From assembly GCA_028065135.1 (NCBI GenBank), contig JAPTWR010000009.1, forward strand, positions 1 to 6,702: DNA of 6,702 nt, given 5' to 3'. The position numbers and the translations under genes are program-made. Positions 6,128-6,702 of this stretch are shown here, one piece after another; position 1 is the stretch's first letter, and every line of letters starts with the position of its first letter. The stretch comes from Acidithiobacillus sp. GTDB lineage: Bacteria; Pseudomonadota; Gammaproteobacteria; Acidithiobacillales; Acidithiobacillaceae. The notes under the pieces were generated by a model that ran no database searches, was not told the DNA's origin, and saw nothing but the letters and a program-made list of their open reading frames with translations.

Positions 6128-6702
6128 TTACGACGGATGGGTGTTGAATTGCGGATTCACGTCATGAACGGGGACGGCGTTGATCCAATCCCAGGAGTTG
6201 CCCAGATATATGGTGCCACCGACTATGGTCGGGTTGACGATGCCAAAACGCCCACCGACCCTGTATTGATGGATCATCTTCCCGTTCTTCGGATCGATGG
6301 CATAAATATCCGGTCCCGTGGAAATATACAGGGTATGATCATAGTAGGTCGGCGCGCCGCGACCGGCACCAGCCGGGCCGGGGTTGGGCACATGCCAGGT
6401 CCACGCCACCTTACCGGTATGCAAGTCAATGGCTTCGTAAGCGGACGTGACCGGTGAACCCACATAGACCGTATGATCATGAATCATTGGCACGCCCCCC
6501 TTGAATGCCGGAACTCTTGGTCCGCGTCCCATGTCATCGGTCCACAGGACCTTGCCATTACGCGCATCGAAAGCCCGCACCAGGGTGGTCATGGTGGGTT
6601 TACCCTGGATCATCTGCGGATTTGCCACCGAATCCATGACCACGATGCCATCCGCCACAGCGGGCGGCACATCCCCCATGCCCGTATTCACGGCACCGGG
6701 AA
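6128..6702 (-). CDS. PQQ-like beta-propeller protein, C-terminal part (partial)
   Basis: The frame ends at TAA (6130-6128) and is open to the right edge, so only the last 191 residues or so are seen. The GTG at 6691 is internal, since the frame continues above it as PGA. Repeated quinoprotein-type blades are clear: VRAFDARNGKVLWTDDMG (6580-6527), YEAIDLHTGKVAWTWHVP and IYAIDPKNGKMIHQYRVGG. They alternate with GVPMIHDHTVYVGSP-, GAPTYYDHTLYIST- and NPTIVGGTIYLG-type strands. Such proteins are usually periplasmic or outer-membrane linked; the signal region is outside the window. The family includes PQQ-dependent dehydrogenases and, in acidophilic sulfur oxidisers, tetrathionate hydrolase. The short window gives no PQQ-ligand or catalytic residue I can assign, so the reaction is open. 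GC content is visibly lower than in its neighbours. Confidence 0.82.
   Translation of the reverse strand, partial: PGAVNTGMGDVPPAVADGIVVMDSVANPQMIQGKPTMTTLVRAFDARNGKVLWTDDMGRGPRVPAFKGGVPMIHDHTVYVGSPVTSAYEAIDLHTGKVAWTWHVPNPGPAGAGRGAPTYYDHTLYISTGPDIYAIDPKNGKMIHQYRVGGRFGIVNPTIVGGTIYLGNSWDWINAVPVHDVNPQFNTHPS

Noticed and set aside
1..6702. CRISPR arrays, tRNA or rRNA genes, insertion sequences, toxin-antitoxin or phage-defence genes
   Set aside because: Searched by eye on both strands; no repeated spacer pattern, cloverleaf, transposase or defence domain was seen.

Overview
The window is a compact, GC-rich bacterial chromosome segment carrying housekeeping genes, with almost no non-coding DNA. 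The longest non-coding gap is about 155 bases (5973-6127), so no stretch over 300 bases lacks a gene. Protein similarities (RimO, FolB, PlsY, TsaD close to gammaproteobacterial forms) point to a high-GC proteobacterium. A quinoprotein-like beta-propeller gene at the right edge would fit an Acidithiobacillus-type acidophile, but that lineage call is an inference without a database check. I see no phage, transposon, CRISPR or stable RNA gene.

Left block (plus strand, 67-2533): an SDR-family pteridine reductase, an Nfu/NifU-C-type iron-sulfur carrier, and rimO, the radical-SAM methylthiotransferase for ribosomal protein S12. The genes are packed head to tail: a 5-base gap, then a TTGA start/stop overlap. 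The carrier-RimO pair makes biochemical sense because RimO needs two [4Fe-4S] clusters. At the extreme left a minus-strand gene appears to start only nine bases from the reductase start and runs out of the window.

Middle block: folB (dihydroneopterin aldolase, minus) converges on rimO and is divergent from plsY (acyl-phosphate glycerol-3-phosphate acyltransferase, plus). The 72-base divergent spacer holds a perfect TATAAT and a terminator-like hairpin with six Ts in the folB leader. The plsY/folB/tsaD neighbourhood resembles the well-known E. coli arrangement.

Right block (minus strand, 5972 down to 3597): a DUF455 ferritin-like di-iron protein, tsaD (tRNA t6A synthesis) and a four-repeat TPR protein form an overlapping operon (8-base and ATGA overlaps). 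A candidate extended -10 promoter precedes it, with a perfect 10-bp inverted repeat over its -35 region. The last gene, cut by the right edge, is the C-terminal part of a PQQ-like beta-propeller protein with visibly lower GC content.

No clearly novel system is present. The points most worth following are the DUF455-tsaD-TPR operon with its palindrome, the Nfu-RimO coupling, and the hairpin in the folB leader.
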